Shown: positions 1-14,600, counted from the first letter of the stretch. The stretch is 64,000 nucleotides of DNA from Hyalella azteca (GCF_000764305.2 NW_025930616.1:310001-374000), one strand, 5' to 3'. The notes: a model not told the origin generated them from the sequence alone. Numbers and translations are program-made.

Positions 1-249
1 CATTCACCAACCATGGCACAATGCATCTTGGTGGTTTGTGTCATACACATTCACCTAACATCGCACAAACCATCCACGAGCAATTGATAAATTTTTAGTT
101 TTGTCCTTGAATCCAACATCCTTTTTAGTTTTGATTTACTGTTTAAGCATTCGCTTTTCTTTGGATAGATTATAAATTAATAAACAAATTTTTGTTATAT
201 CGTTTTGTTTGTTTGTTTATTTTTGTTATATGAAGTTGTGGCCGTGCAG

Positions 250-3200
250 GTGAAGTATCTGTTCGAGTGTGTGCAGAAGAGAGGCTCGGGTCTCAGCAAG
301 AAATATCTAAGTGTGCTGGCTGCGGAGACTCTCGGTGAGCTGCAGGGGGTGAACTTCAGTGGGTTGAGATTGAAGTTTAACCCCGGGTTATTTTGGGGCT
401 AACTCCCTGATGTGGCCTTACATTTTTTTGTATATTTGCCAGAAGATGTTTTCATTTTATATCAATATTTACAGTTACATGAATCTCCATATTCGAATTT
501 TGAGGGGAATTCGAAAGTTGAATGATATGCATTATTCATTATTCCGCTCTCCGCCTCTCTGATCTTCAATTTTCAATGACTCCTTCGCCAAGTATAAATC
601 TCACTACCACATAATGTCCTGACTATATAACTATCACAAACACGCGCTCTTATTTCCTTTAAATGCTTTCAAACATACATATAAGTTGAAGAATATCTCT
701 GCACCTCGCTATGTGAAGTGAACGTTCTAATATGTTTATTGGTGCCGTTTGTACACCAAGGGCAAGGTGTTTATGGACGTCATGATGACGACTTCTTTTT
801 CAGGCATTTTTTAACATTTGTATGAGGCCTTAATTTTTGTATTTGATAACATTTTGATAGCGTGGTTCACACTCGTGCAGCGGGCAAAAGCAGTGCTGGG
901 CAAGAGGTCAGGTGGTCGCTGGGCTCTCCAAGGGTCTACTCCAGCTCTCCTAAGGCTTCTTCTCTTCAGTCGCCGCTCAAAGAACTAGTGCAGGTGGGGT
1001 AATAACTTAAGCTATAATCACTCTTTGTTCTTCATCAGTTATAATCGTTTTTAACATTGTTATAATAATAGATTTTCAGCAATAATAGCCAATGAGATGA
1101 GTCACCACGAACAGGCTTACCTGCTCATACACGTACAATTAATAGTTGTTATACTTATTGTTTATATTACTATTTTCAAGGGAATAATTCATGTATAAGT
1201 TGGGCACAAATGCTATCATATTTTAACTGTGATTGGTAGACAAATTATATATCTATTCTGCTATGTCAATAGTATTGTGAATTAGGTTGTTAACTTTTTG
1301 TTTATAATCGCGTTACTTATGTTCACAGCATCGTCTCCTCCTGACATTTGAGCTGTGAGGAACAATTTGTGTCTTTGCCTTATTATTTATTCTGGTTGTG
1401 ATTGTATCGTTTATTAATTCTCTAGTATCTAGTAATTTTGTATCTAGTCTCGATCTTGATTTATGTAAAAAATCCAACTCGAAGAAATCACGAATAATTG
1501 AGTGTGTTTGATGCTTATGAGAACATTACATCAGAGATGCCACGACTGTGCTACAGTTCATTGCATGAATGGCTGTGTTACAGAGATGCCACGACTGTGT
1601 TCAGTTCATGAATGGCTGTGTTACAGAGATGCCACGACTGTGCTACAGTTCATGAATGTAATGGCTGTGTTACAGAGATGCCACGACTGTGTTCAGTTCA
1701 TGAATGGCTGTGTTACAGAGATGCCACGACTGTGCTACAGTTCATGAATGGCTGTGTTACAGAGATGCCACGACTGTGCTACAGTTCATGAATGGCTGTG
1801 TTGCAGAGATGCCACGACTGTGCTTCAGTTAATTAATGGCTGTGTTGCAGAGTCCAGACTTCGTCGTTCAACGCAAGCTGGAGCAAAGAGTGCGGGAGGT
1901 GAAGCGCCTGAGCAAGGAACTCAACGTCCTGGAGAATGAGAAGCAAGATTGGTTGCTCGAACAGGAAATTTCTAAAAAGAAAACTGCCCAACTAGGTTAG
2001 TGAGATCATTCCTCTAAGCTCAAACGCTCGAATTACATTCATCTTGAGTTTGATTGTGATTATCCGGTAACTGTACTCGCGCATTGTACTTATTTTTTCG
2101 TTGCTTTTGAGGTTTTGAGGTGGCTTTAAATGGCGAACTTGTTCGTATGATATGAGCTCCTCCTCTTAAATTGAAGGTTTTCAGTTAAGAAAGGCAGATA
2201 TATTACTCATCCCTGACTGCCTGCATTGTGTGTACAAATGCATTTGCCTCCCATGAGTTGCTGTGTCTCTTCCCTCGTATTAGTTACTTTAATGTAAATG
2301 TTGAGTACAACAGTTGTTTCCTGCAGTTATCCGATTACATGTACATCAACTCTTCGTTTTGGTTTGTAAATAAATTTTTTTTTCTCAGTGCGAGAAGTAC
2401 AGAAGGTGCGGCAGCTGCTAGCAGATGTGACGAAAGAGAAAGAAAATGCGGAGAGCCTTGCACTCTCTGGAGCTGATCAAATACATGAACAGGTATTGAA
2501 TTTTGAATGTTGTATTGAATGTTGCATGTCGTATTGAATGTTGCAGTGACATGTTGCATTGCATTGAATGTTGCTGTTGTGGTTGTATGTAACACGGTTG
2601 CATTAACTGGTAGTCAGACTAAGTCAGTCTAGCTTTAGTTCATAAGTTTTGGCCACTACGCTTGTTATTTGCAAACAGTTGCGATGTATCAATTAGTGTG
2701 AAGAAAGTGAGGATGTAATTTCATTCGAATGAATTTGCTAATAATGAGCCTGCTTCACGGAAGTTTTCTAAACTTTTAAGAGGTTTTGTTTGGCTGGAAA
2801 TTCAAGGAAAATTTCGACATAGCTGATGAGCGCATTTTAATGTCAATTATTATGAAATAACTTGCGAGAACGTTGCTTGGTGGCTCACTGTGTTACTGCA
2901 AGGTTTTAACACACTGCGTGGCAGGTTAATCGCTCGGGTTTCTTTCATTGTACACTAACGCTTGAAATTTCAGTCTATTTAGAACGATGTTGAAATGAAT
3001 GGGAAGTACTTCCCCATGTCAATTTAATTATGATTCCAGGTTTCCATTCTGCTTGTTCTCCGAAATATCTTAGCAATATTTAACTACGATTAATTGTCAC
3101 TTACGCGCCGGAAAATCCCTGTCAGTTTTTCGCAAAGTTCTTGTTATCAAGTACCACTTGAAGGTCCCTTACAGTTGCCGTGCACCACCAAGTACCACTT

Positions 3201-6200
3201 GAAGGTCCCTTACAGTTGCCGTGCACCACCAAGTACCACTTGAAGGTCCCTTACAGTTGCCGTTCACCACCAAGTACCACTTGAAGGTCCCTTACAGTTG
3301 CCGTGCACCACCAAGTACCACTTGAGGGTCCCTTACAGTTGCCGTGCATCACCAAGTACCACTTGAAGGTCCCTTACAGTTGCCGTGCACCACCAAGTAC
3401 CACTTGAAGGTCTCTTACAGTTGCTGTGCACCACCAAGTACCACTTGAAGGTCCCTTACAGTTGCTGTGCACCACCAAGTACCACTTGAAGGTCCCTTAC
3501 AGTTGCCGTGCACCACCAAGTACCACTTGAAGGTCCCTTACAGTTGCTGTGCACCACCAAGTACCCTACATTTACCCTGCATTTACTTGCACCACCAAGT
3601 ATCACTGGATGCCACTCGTACTTCATATTAACCGACAATTTTTAGATGTCACTCTTTGCTTATGTACTTAATGATTCACGCATGCAAGTTTGCGGTTTGA
3701 ATTGAACTTTGGGCCGCAGTCAACAAGTGGGTGGTGCGTGGCAACTGTGGCTAGTTTACTCCAGACGCGGTACTATCAGGAATAGTTGCGAGTTTGTAAC
3801 TCCGTCACCCAATCATTGACGGCTTTTAAATCTAATCCAACCAATCAGATGAGAAATCAGCCGCTATGTGTACTTAGGATCATACGGCCATAATTATCTT
3901 GAGCTGAAATGTTGATGTATTCTCGTGGCTTCTAGAAGTTCTTGTAGCGTTGGTTGTATGCGCGCATCAGGTTGACAAGCTCTATACCTGCAAGCAATGC
4001 AACACACTCGGTGCTTCCAATCTCACATTGCTCACTTGTTGAGGATAGATAGCTCATTTAAATAGACTAATAGCAGCACAGCGTAGCTAAATACACGTAG
4101 CTGCCGCTTATGAACTTGTAGCTGTGTTTGATAGTACGGCCCCTGAGCTGCAGATATACGTGATGAGCTACGCTTGATATCAAATGAGGTCTCAACACGC
4201 GCTCCATAATAGAACCCGCTAAAAGTTACTTTAGTTAAACTAACTCCTTTTGTGGTATAATGACTTGTTGCCATAATTTCATAATTAATTTGTACTGATG
4301 ATCCCAGGCACAGCGGCTGGGCCGAGAATTGTCGCTTGCCCACAAAGAGAACAGCAGTCTTCAGAAGGCGCTAAATGATCTCCAAGACGCTCACGATCAA
4401 CTACTTACTAAAGTAAGCTTCTTATGTCATTAATATGTATTGACATTAATATCACTCAGTCCTTGAATTTATATTGCCAACAAGTGGAGCATTCTTGCTG
4501 TAATTTTACACTCATTACTAATTGAATTGTGTAAATTCGTGCTTCTTTTAATTTTGGGTAGTATTCAGTTGGGAAGTTGAAAGCCGTGATGTATCAATGC
4601 ATTGTTCTAGTTTTGTGTATATTTTGGATTTAGTGCCACATATAACAACTATTATTAATCAGAACTAAAATGTGAAATAAGTGGCTAGCTTCCATCAAAT
4701 CGCCCACTTTCATTGCCCCAATTAAAAGAAGATTTTTGAAGGGTCTGAGTTTAATATTCTAGCATGAAACTTGTATAATTGTGTGCAAAATTGCTTGTGT
4801 GAACTGATTTTAAGTGTTGCAAGATAGTTAGTCGTCTTACGCGTTAAAAATATAAGATTTTATATCAACGCATGTTTTGTACACTAATTGCGGATAGACA
4901 AGAAATGCGACTTTGGTGCCTTGCAGGAGCAGCTACAGAGCGCCCTGCTGGAGAAGTGTAGGAGCAGCTGTAGCAAGATAAATTAATACCCTTGGGGGGG
5001 ATAAATTAATAATTAAATTATAAATAAAATAATAAATTAATACACTCGTCCTTGCAAGAGCAGCTACAAAGCGCCCTGCTGGAGAAGTCTCATGCCTTGT
5101 TTATGCCTTGAAACTAATTCTACTAATAACTAATTCTACTAATAACTAATTCTAATAACTAATTCTTGTTTATGCATTTATTCATTGCAGGAGCAGCTGA
5201 CGAGCGGACTGCTTGATAAGGCCCGTGCAGAGCGGCAGTCGCTGGCCGCAGAGCTCCTGATGCTGCTGGAGCAGCACCAAGTCACGGCCGCCGCCATCGA
5301 CGAGCGCGACGTTCTCTTGAGGGAAAGAGCTGTATGTTATGTCAATGCTTCATTATATTGCCTTTCTATTTGTTACTTGGGCTTTAGGAACAGAGAACGA
5401 CCTGTATGTTATGTCAATGCTTCAAATATCCAGCAGCTGGAAGAGCAGCTGCAGGAGCTCTGCCACAAGCCTTACGACCGGACCATTGAGCCTGAGGACT
5501 GCGTGGCCTCGCCCGCCTCCAGGACCTGTGAGATGTCCTCCAGCTCTCCTCCTGCCTCACCTGGTATGTGCCTCCTCAGCCTCATCTTCAGTATTGACAT
5601 AATTTACGATGGCCTTCCCAATTATTTATCCACTGTCAAATCAAGTGTAATTGAGGTATATGACCGGATCTAAGTTCAAGCCACTTGACCGGAGATGCGT
5701 GTAGAATATAATCGGATTTGTGTAGATTTAATCGGATTTAATTTGTGTAGAATTTAATCGGATTTAAGAGCAAGCCTGAAATTTTCAGAGCTGCTGATTT
5801 CATTTAAGTTTCTGTAACAGATAAGGCTAAAGAAAACATGGAAAATTATTCATCCAATGATGAGCGGTACATTGGCTTCATAGTTCTTTGTAATCTCGTT
5901 GTTCCTTCAAGTAATTGAATAATTTCAGTATCAATCCTTGAATAAAAATTAAAAACATTTATAATTTGAATTTCAATGTGAGCTCATCTGATTTTATTTG
6001 TGTTGAAATGATGTTGCGAGTTGTTCTTATGGAAAATAATGACTTGAGAATGCGTGTGCTCGCCACTTTGTTTCATACAATTCCATGTCATTGTTGATTT
6101 CTCATTGTTTGCTTTTAGCTGATATTTATTCTGCAGTAAAATTAATGGAAAGTTTAAACTCGCATTCCTGTAGCAGGCGAGAACATGGGCGAAGCAGTAG

Positions 6201-9200
6201 TGGACCTGATGCTGCAGGAGGCCAAGGAAGAGCTCACACAAGCCAGAACTCAGCTGCAACACACAAGTCAGGAGCTTACACAAGCACAAACTTGTCTGCA
6301 AGAGTGGAAGTCCAAGCAGCTGCAGACAAACGAAGAGCTTGTACAGACACAGGGTCAGCTACAGACTACGCGTGAGCAGCTCGATGCTATGGAGAAGACT
6401 CACGCTGACTTGGTCAATAAACACGCGTCTGTTCTACAGAAACACGAGCACGACCAGCTCCAGGTTAGTTGTACGACGCCTGAATATTGCTTAGTTCATC
6501 CTCCAGTACTGGTAATCCTTGGGGGCACAGCAGTGCTGGCAATCATTGTGGGCACAGCAGTGCTGCAATTCTAAATTTTTTTTCAAGATCTGAGTAAAAT
6601 TTATAAACATTATTTTATGTAGGCGTCCGGGTGAAACTATGTTTAAATTGTTCATGTTGCTTTTAACCTGTTGTTGAAAAATGTCGATTCATTTGTTAGA
6701 ATTAAATAATTCAAGAGGTTGTCTACAATATTACGCGTTTTGGGTACTAAGTCATTTTGTAGCTATTTTTTTGTAGGAATTTTTTGTTTCTTAACCCTCA
6801 AATGGAGCTAGTCGATTTCCTTTCTTGTTGAAAAATATTACTTTGATAAGTCAAAATATTACTATTGCTCAGCGAGCTTCTTTGTGTTGCAATTAGTTCA
6901 AATGTGCATCATTCAGATAAACGGGGTTGGAAAAAATTAGGGAAATGCCTTACATTCTGAGGACATAATTTTTAAATGTGTTAAAAATCATTAAAACTTG
7001 ACATGTTTTATTGTTTATTATTGCTGATTGATATTTATGCATTTACGGATATTGTCAGACAATTTTGTGGCTATAGCCAAGTAAAAATGACAAACCTCTT
7101 ATTTTAGAAGAGGCCAAATTATTGATGCTTGTCAGGTTCTTGTCATACAATAATTTGATGCTTGTCAGGTTCTTGTCATACAATAATTTGATGTTCTTGT
7201 CTGTCTCTTATACACATCTAGATGTGTATAAGAGACAGGTTCTTGTCATACAATAATTTGATGGTTGTCAGGTTCTTGTCATACTATAATTTGATGCTTG
7301 TCAGGTTCTTGTCATACAATAATTTGATGCTTGTCAGGTTCTTGTCATACAATAATTTGATGCTTGTCAGGTTCTTGTCGTACAATAATTTGATGCTTGT
7401 CAGGTTCTTGTCATACAATAATTTGATGGTTGTCAGGTTCTTGTCATACAATAATTTCATGCTTGTCAGGTTCTTGTCATACAATAATTTCATGCTTGTC
7501 AGGTTCTTGTCACACAATAATTTGGTGCTTGTCAGGTTCTTTTCATACAATAATTTCATGCTTGTCAGGTTCTTGTCATACAATAATTTGGTGCTTGTCA
7601 GGTTCTTGTCACACATTAACAATTCACAATTTGTATGACCTTGGTGAATTGAGGCTGTAATCATCGCAAACGTTGGGCCTACATATCACTGAAGTATATT
7701 TGGTGGATTCTTGAGACGACCAGATCCCATATGGATCTGGTCGAACTGCTGTAAATGTTTGAACATTTTATACGTTGGCCTTGTTACTCGTCATTCAATT
7801 TATACCGACGATCTCAGCATCGTTCTCTTCATTACCAAGTTTATGGTGACATTTTGTCATCGCAGAAACTGCTGAACTGTAGACCACACCTGGCAGGTCA
7901 ATCCTTATGTAGCCACCAATGCCTCAACATTATCACTCGAAACTGTATTGCCGCCTCTCATTACACCTTGTCGTGGTAGTCAGGTTTTATATGTGTACGG
8001 TAATTATGTGTATATATGTGTATGGTAATTATGTGTGTGATAATTGTGAAACTAATTGTTTGTGCTCATGTGCAGTGGCAGGCGCAGTCGGAGTCTCTGC
8101 TCGCGTCCCAAGAAAGTTTGAAGGTAAATAATCTCATTAATTTCCGTATTTTTTTTATTTTTATTTTTACTCTCGTCGCAAATCAAGAAGACTTCCCTTT
8201 CTCTTGAAAATTTCATTTTAATTTTTGTTAATAATGAGTGGTGCTTAATATGCTGCTAGATTACTTGCGTAGGGACCGTAATTCTGTAAAGTTTTGTGGT
8301 TTACTGGCATGCAAGCTGACACGTCCATTGCCTGCAAGTGTATATGTTCAAAATTTGTTTTTAGTCTATAATCTGTTTGAACTCTTGTCATTGAGCCTGG
8401 TACAGCCAGCGACCCCGGCAAAAAACTGATTGTGCAGGCATAATTACAGAAGAACTTATTGAAGTTTTACTGAGGTTCAACGTTACTTCTCTTTTTCTGT
8501 TTTTTTTTTGTATTCGAATCTTTTCTATCAATTTTGTTGTCTAATTGGCTATGCATATGTCAGGCGGCAATATTAAGCGCCATCTGACTGATTATATACT
8601 TCTACAATCTACATGAACCTGAGGACAGGGATTCGTTGACTAAATGCGCGAGGGATAAGTAAGACACCATCGGTCTAGAGAACTTATCTTGATAAGGGGT
8701 GGTAATACACGAGTTATAATACATGATAGGCTAAGACGTCGACCGTTAGTTCGGGGTAGCTCGAACACTAGTAACATTGCAGCGTTCTTGTCAGCTTCTG
8801 GGGGCTTACTAAGGTTCCCAGCCCATTTATAGACTTCGTACTTCCTTACACCGGGTTCTTGTCTTCGTGACACATATGCTGTATAAGCTGTCATAGTAGA
8901 CTCCTAGCTAACTAGGTCTGCTGGTGAACTCATGAGCATTTGTATCCACAAACTACTCTCGTACACATACATAATAGAAGTGTTTGGACCGATGAATGAG
9001 CAGATCCCCAAAAGTTTGGTTGTAGTAAATACGTCATACCTGCTACTGGATGCTTGAAGTTTCATTGCACTGACAGGCTGAGCTCGAGGAGCAGAGCCGC
9101 TACCACTCGGCCGTGCAGGAGCTGCTGAGCAAGGAGGTGCAGCAGCTGCAGTGTCAGCTGATGGAGGCCGCGGCTGTCTCAGCTACCGATGCCGGGCCAG

Positions 9201-11691
9201 CGACCGTCCCACCGTCCCACGTCTGTCATGCTGTCAGAATTTCCTTGCTAAATATTTCTGTATATATAAAAAAAAGCTGCAGTAGTCTTTCTGTAGCCTA
9301 ACATAAGCGTAGTTGTAAACAGAAACTGCAGTAGTCTTTGTAGCCTAGCATAAGCGTAGTTGTAAACAGAAGCTACAGGAGTCTTTTTGTAGCTTAACAA
9401 GCGTTTTTATAAACAGAAGCTGCAGTAGTCTCTCTGTAGACTAACATAAGCGTATTTATAAACTAGCCGCAGCTGTCTTTTTTTTACTAACATAAGCGTA
9501 TTTTTAAACAGAAGCTGCAGGAGTTTTTGTTCTTAACATCATTTAAGTAGTTCACTCTGAAGCCGTTGATTGGCTATAATGTGCATATGGAGCTAGCATG
9601 TTATGAAAAACTCTGAAGCGTCTCGTGCAGCAATGTTTGCAAGTTGGAATTTTCTTTAACTTGACCAGGCCACTCAAAATACTGAAAACTTCGTAAAATG
9701 GTTGAAAGGTAAATCAGTTGTATTATTAACACAAATCTTCAGTGAACTGAATTGTTGATGCAAGCTAATTAAAAGCCTTAAGTAAGATAAGGAGTATGAA
9801 AAGTAATACTGATTCTTTCACTACAGGACGGGTCTACGCTCAACAAGACAGTTGAACGAGTCAAGGCAGAACTCGAGACACAGGTTAGAGTAACTTCTAT
9901 TAATCATTTCCTACTAGTTTATGAATTTATGAACCTTATGAACTTTATGGCTTATGGTGACGAGCAATTGTTATTTTGGCCACTTGAGTTCATATGCAGG
10001 AGTTGTATCCAAGTTATATGGCATCAAACTTTTACTTTAATCTCGCCGTACTAAAAGTGATGCAGGACAACTTGTGGGAACTTAGAAGATCCACCGAAAT
10101 CTCGACCTATATTGATGTATATTTTGTTGGATGTCATTTTCGGATCTTGGTATCTATTTTCCATGCCATATTTTATTTTTCCATTTCGATTTTTTTTTGC
10201 AAAACTATAATGTTTTTGCTTAGCAATTTTTGTTCACTTCTTTCAAGCTAATGAACTACTTAGTGGTTATATAGTGGTATTTGGTAGCCTTCTTTTATAG
10301 TGGGTATTTGGTAGCCTTCTTTTATAGTGGGTATTTGGTAGCCTTCTTTTGAAGTGGGTATTTGGTAGCCTTCTTTTATAGTGGGTATTTGGTAGCCTTC
10401 TTTTATAGTGGGTATTTGGTAGCCTTCTTTTGTAGTGGGTATTTGGTAGCCTTCTTTTGAAGTGGGTATTTGGTAAGTGGGTATTTGGTAGCCTTCTTTT
10501 ATAGTGGGTATTTGGTAGCATTCTTTTATAGTGGGTATTTTGTAACCTTTTGAAGTGGGTATTTGATAGCCTTCTTTTATAGTGGGTATTTGGTAGCCTT
10601 CTTTTATAGTGGTATTTGGTAGCCTTCTTTTATAGTGGGTATTTGGTAGCCTTCTTTTGTAGTGGGTATTTGGTAACCTTTTTTTATAGTTTAGTGGGTA
10701 TTTGGTAACCTTCTTTTATAGTGGGTATTTGGTAGCATCTTGTGAATAATATTTTCCAAAAAACTTTTGCTGAAAGTAACACACGCATTCTGTGCAGATT
10801 GTGTCCATGCAGGCTCAGTTCACGTTGATGAAAGACGCAGTCACTCACCTGAAGGAAAATCTAGACCACGCCGCAACTGCTATCCAGCGCAAAGATCATG
10901 ATCTCTCCATGGCACATTCTCGCGCAGAGAAAGCTGAATGTCAGCTTGCTGATATTCAGCGTGAGATGACTGAGGCAAGAGCTGCAGCGGAGACCGAGAT
11001 CTTAAAGCTGCAGAGCGAGCTCACTGAAGCACGAGCTTCAGGTGAAGCTCAGCAGCGCTGCATAACTGAAGCAGAGCATCAGACGCAGCAGCTGCAGCAA
11101 CAGATCAAGGAAGTCCTGCGTTCGATGAGTGGCAAGGAGGAGACGGCAAGAGTGGCTGAAGCGCGACTTAAAGAGAAGGTTGGTTGAGACTTGGCTCTCA
11201 TAGGCGTTCGAAATTCTGGTTAATTGAATGAATATATTGTGTCCTATAAAGATTATGTTGTGGGTGGAAGGGTGTAGCAACCGTCCTCACTTCTTGATTT
11301 AGCACAGTAAAGAAATATGCTCAATTTTTTCAACCCGTCTAGATAAATTTTATTCATGTTCAGTTCATCACTAGCCATGTAACCGAAAACCATAAAACTG
11401 AATTGTCGTATTTCAGGTAAGCATCTCCCGAACCTCTGTGTATTTCGTTAATTTCTGATCAGGCATTAGCTACCTGATCTTTACAAGTGCAGTGGTGTTA
11501 TTTGTATCCTCCCTGGTGCACAGATGGGCGTGTTGGAGGCGTGTCGTGCTCGTCACGAACAGAAGCTTCTGGAAGCACAGACTCTCATTGAGAGCGGCGC
11601 TGCTGAAAACTCCGGTCTTCTGCAAAAGATGAATCAGGCTCTGCAGCTGCAAAAACAACTGCAGAATGATCTTGATGTCATGCAAAAACAG
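250..11691 (+). CDS. NUMA1: NUMA exons 1-13 of the window: end of head domain and first part of coiled coil
   Basis: Exon 250-334 encodes a piece reading VKYLFECVQKRGSGLSKKYL, which resembles the last helix of the globular NuMA head. Exon 881-993 is a Ser/Pro linker ending SPLKELVQ. Exon 1851-1995 begins SPDFVVQRKLEQRVREVKRL, where the coiled coil starts. From there to 11691 the protein is Glu/Gln/Leu/Lys-rich with heptad spacing. One break is exon 5434-5563, a Pro/Ser-rich insert (EPEDCVASPASRTCEMSSSS); another is the Ala/Pro-rich end of exon 9077-9220. Exons are short and introns carry several minisatellites. The donor at 9221 (GTCTGT) is weak but is the one that keeps phase 0. Confidence 0.75.
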
Positions 11692-14600
11692 GTAATACTT
11701 AACGTGGTGAAGAGCTGACATGGTTTTTAGTTAGAAGATGTAAGGCTTAATGTCTTGCAGTGGTGGGCAACACCTGACACAGTGAAGTGCTGGCAGGGGT
11801 TGTAGTTAGGGGGTGGGCAACTAGTGCCTTGCAGAAGCTCTTTGTATTTATATACGTCAAACAGTGACTTCGGTGTGTTTAAATTGCTCATTAATTGTTT
11901 TTATTTATTTACGTTAGATTAAATAGTTTACTTTAAATAAAATAATTAATTATTTCTTGGCCAATACCTTTTTTGAGAGTTATTCCGTTTGAAAAGATAA
12001 TTTTAATTTAATTGGTTTGATATTATTTTCTGTGTTGGATTAAACAAAAACATTGTACAAGATATCACAGCTCGCAGAGCCTGCATTGAACAAGCTATCA
12101 TGAAAATCATTCTGATATCGCTAGCTGACCGATGATATTCATTACATGAAAGTTGAATGATGTGACCGAAGTTGAACGTATAAAAACCAAGAGAAGTGAC
12201 ACCGTAGTGGGCTTAGGTTTATTACGAACTGAACAACATTGCACAATGGGTTGCCACAATGACTTATCCTATTGCCATACAGGCAAGCTAAACGCTAGTT
12301 GGAGGAATATCACAACTCCTCCCTCTTTAGAGATTTAAATAAATCAAATTATGTAGAAAAAAATAGAAATTTATTTAGGAACCCAGTCATCATACCTATC
12401 AACAGGTTTCTCTATTCTTGTTAAGCGACCAACTTGCTCACGAGATGACTCGGCAGGATTCTCAGTTCCTGCGACAGTTATATTGCCAGCAGGCCTATTC
12501 AAAGTGTCCCTCTCAGAGTCACTTGAACGCGCTGGCAAATGTACATAGAAATCGTCAGAAGTTGGTAATAACTTTTGAGCATGTCCATGTCTTTTAGTTT
12601 AACCTTGTACGTGTTAATTCCACATACTTCAACGACAGTGGATGCGTACCATTTATGACCAGGTCGTAGGTTTAACGCTAATACAGAGTCACCAACACGA
12701 TACGTGGGAATCGACGTAACTTTGGCTTTGGTTTTAACAGAAGCAACAAAATTTGGTTTAACACGTTCTCTAACGGAGTAACAGACTGATTCATCTTTGG
12801 CTCTTGGGCCAAAAGCTCGTTCTCGGTTTTACGGTTGTCAGTCCAGTTCATGACCACTAATGTACCCGTCAGCCTCGTGGCAGAGTTAATTTACTCCAGA
12901 TATTATTCAATGGAGACATTTCCGCAACGAGGTTTTGATCACTGAGATATTGTTTACGCTTGGCTGTGGTCTACTTTAGTGTCATAGCTGCTATCGTTAG
13001 CAACGTTGAAATTTTGTTTTTATTTACAGCACGTGGAGGAGATTAAAAGTAAAGAAGATCTGCTCAGGGAGCTTGGTGAATGCAAGAGTCAGTGGGACGA
13101 TGAAAAACAGCGGTTACAGGCTCGTACTGAAGACCTAACGACGCAGCTCTCGGTGGTGACCCAAAATGTGGAGACGTTGAGCTCACAGTTACGGGATCTG
13201 GAGAAAAAAAGGCACGCAGAACTGCTAGTGTCGCAACAGAAAGAGAATGAAGCGCAAGAGTGCCGGAACTTGTTGCTTGATGAACACAAAAGCGCGTTAG
13301 AGAAATTGAATGTGGAGAAGGAAGAACTGAACGTGGCGTTGCAGTCTTCGCGAGAGGAAGTTCATCGGCTCTCGTCGTCCGTGTCCTGCAAGGATGAGTT
13401 GCTCCTTCAAGCCCACGCCGAATCAAGTCGTTATGCAGTGAAGTGCGAAGAGCTTCAAAAGACAATCGAGTCATTGAAGATTGATAACTCCAAGGCAGTG
13501 GAGTGTTACGAGTTCAAAATTGAAGAACTCGTGAAAGAAGTTTCATGCCTCAAATCGGATAAAGCCGCGGCGACTGAACTCCATAAAGTTCAGTCACAGG
13601 AACTCGAATTTATCAACAATGACTTGAAAGACGTTAAGCAAACGTGCGCGAGTCTCGAGGAGGCACTCAACAATGACAAAGCAACTCACATGGAGGCCCT
13701 CAGGGACAAAGATGAGAAACACAAGAGGGAAATTCTGAAAATTAACACCCAGCACCAAGAAGAGCTCAAGAATCTTGAGAGCAGTTGGGAAAGTCGAGTT
13801 GCGGAAAAAACGGAGCTTTTGACACACCTGCAAGCGCAACATTCCAAGCTGTTTGAAGAGCACCAGGGTCAGGAGGAGGCCAACAGAGTCCGCGTGAGTG
13901 AGCTGCTGAGCAATGTAACTAACCTTCAGTTGGAGAAAAAGGCTGCTGAAGAGCAGCACACTGCATCGCTCTCCTCCATTAGCGCTGACTGCGAGAAGAC
14001 AAGGGCTCACTGCAAGGTTTTGGAATGTCGAATTCAGGAGATCACTCTTGCCCAGGAAATGCTCAAGATCGAATTATCTCAGCAAAACAGAAAGCATGAA
14101 GAAGTTGCGTCACAACTAAAACTGCAAGTTCAAAATTTGGAGGACAACAATACAAAGTATGAGTTGGAAGTTAAGCAGCGCAATTGCGAACTTGAAGAAA
14201 GCTCTAGGCTTTTAGAGGAAGTTCGAGCTGACCTCAAGACTAAAGAAAAGGCGTGTCAAGATCTTGAGACCCAGATAAAGACTCTAAAAGAGGAACGAAG
14301 TGAAGAGGTGTGCTCGCTAGAAGATCAGATAACGCATCTCAATAATCAAATTGAGAAATTAAATGAAGAGTTTGATTCTAAGGCGAAACAACACCAATCC
14401 CAAGTTTTAGCTCTAAGTGAGGAAAACATGAAGACGGTCCATGAAATAAAGGATACTTATGAGCGAGAAATTGGACTTATTAACGATCTGATAACACCAA
14501 ATAAGGTTGGGAAATCAACAATCTTGGACAAGGGTGCTAGTGGTGCTGATCGCCTTCAGGCCCTGCGCGATGATGTGGCTGAAATAATTACTGATAAAAC

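Noticed and set aside
7222..7664. Repetitive 126-138 codon open frames on both strands
   Set aside because: 33-bp minisatellite plus adapter translation; no real coding signal.
8640..8894. 84-codon minus-strand frame in a NUMA intron
   Set aside because: No known motif. The surrounding sequence may be a decayed retroelement LTR, but neither ends nor target duplication could be defined.
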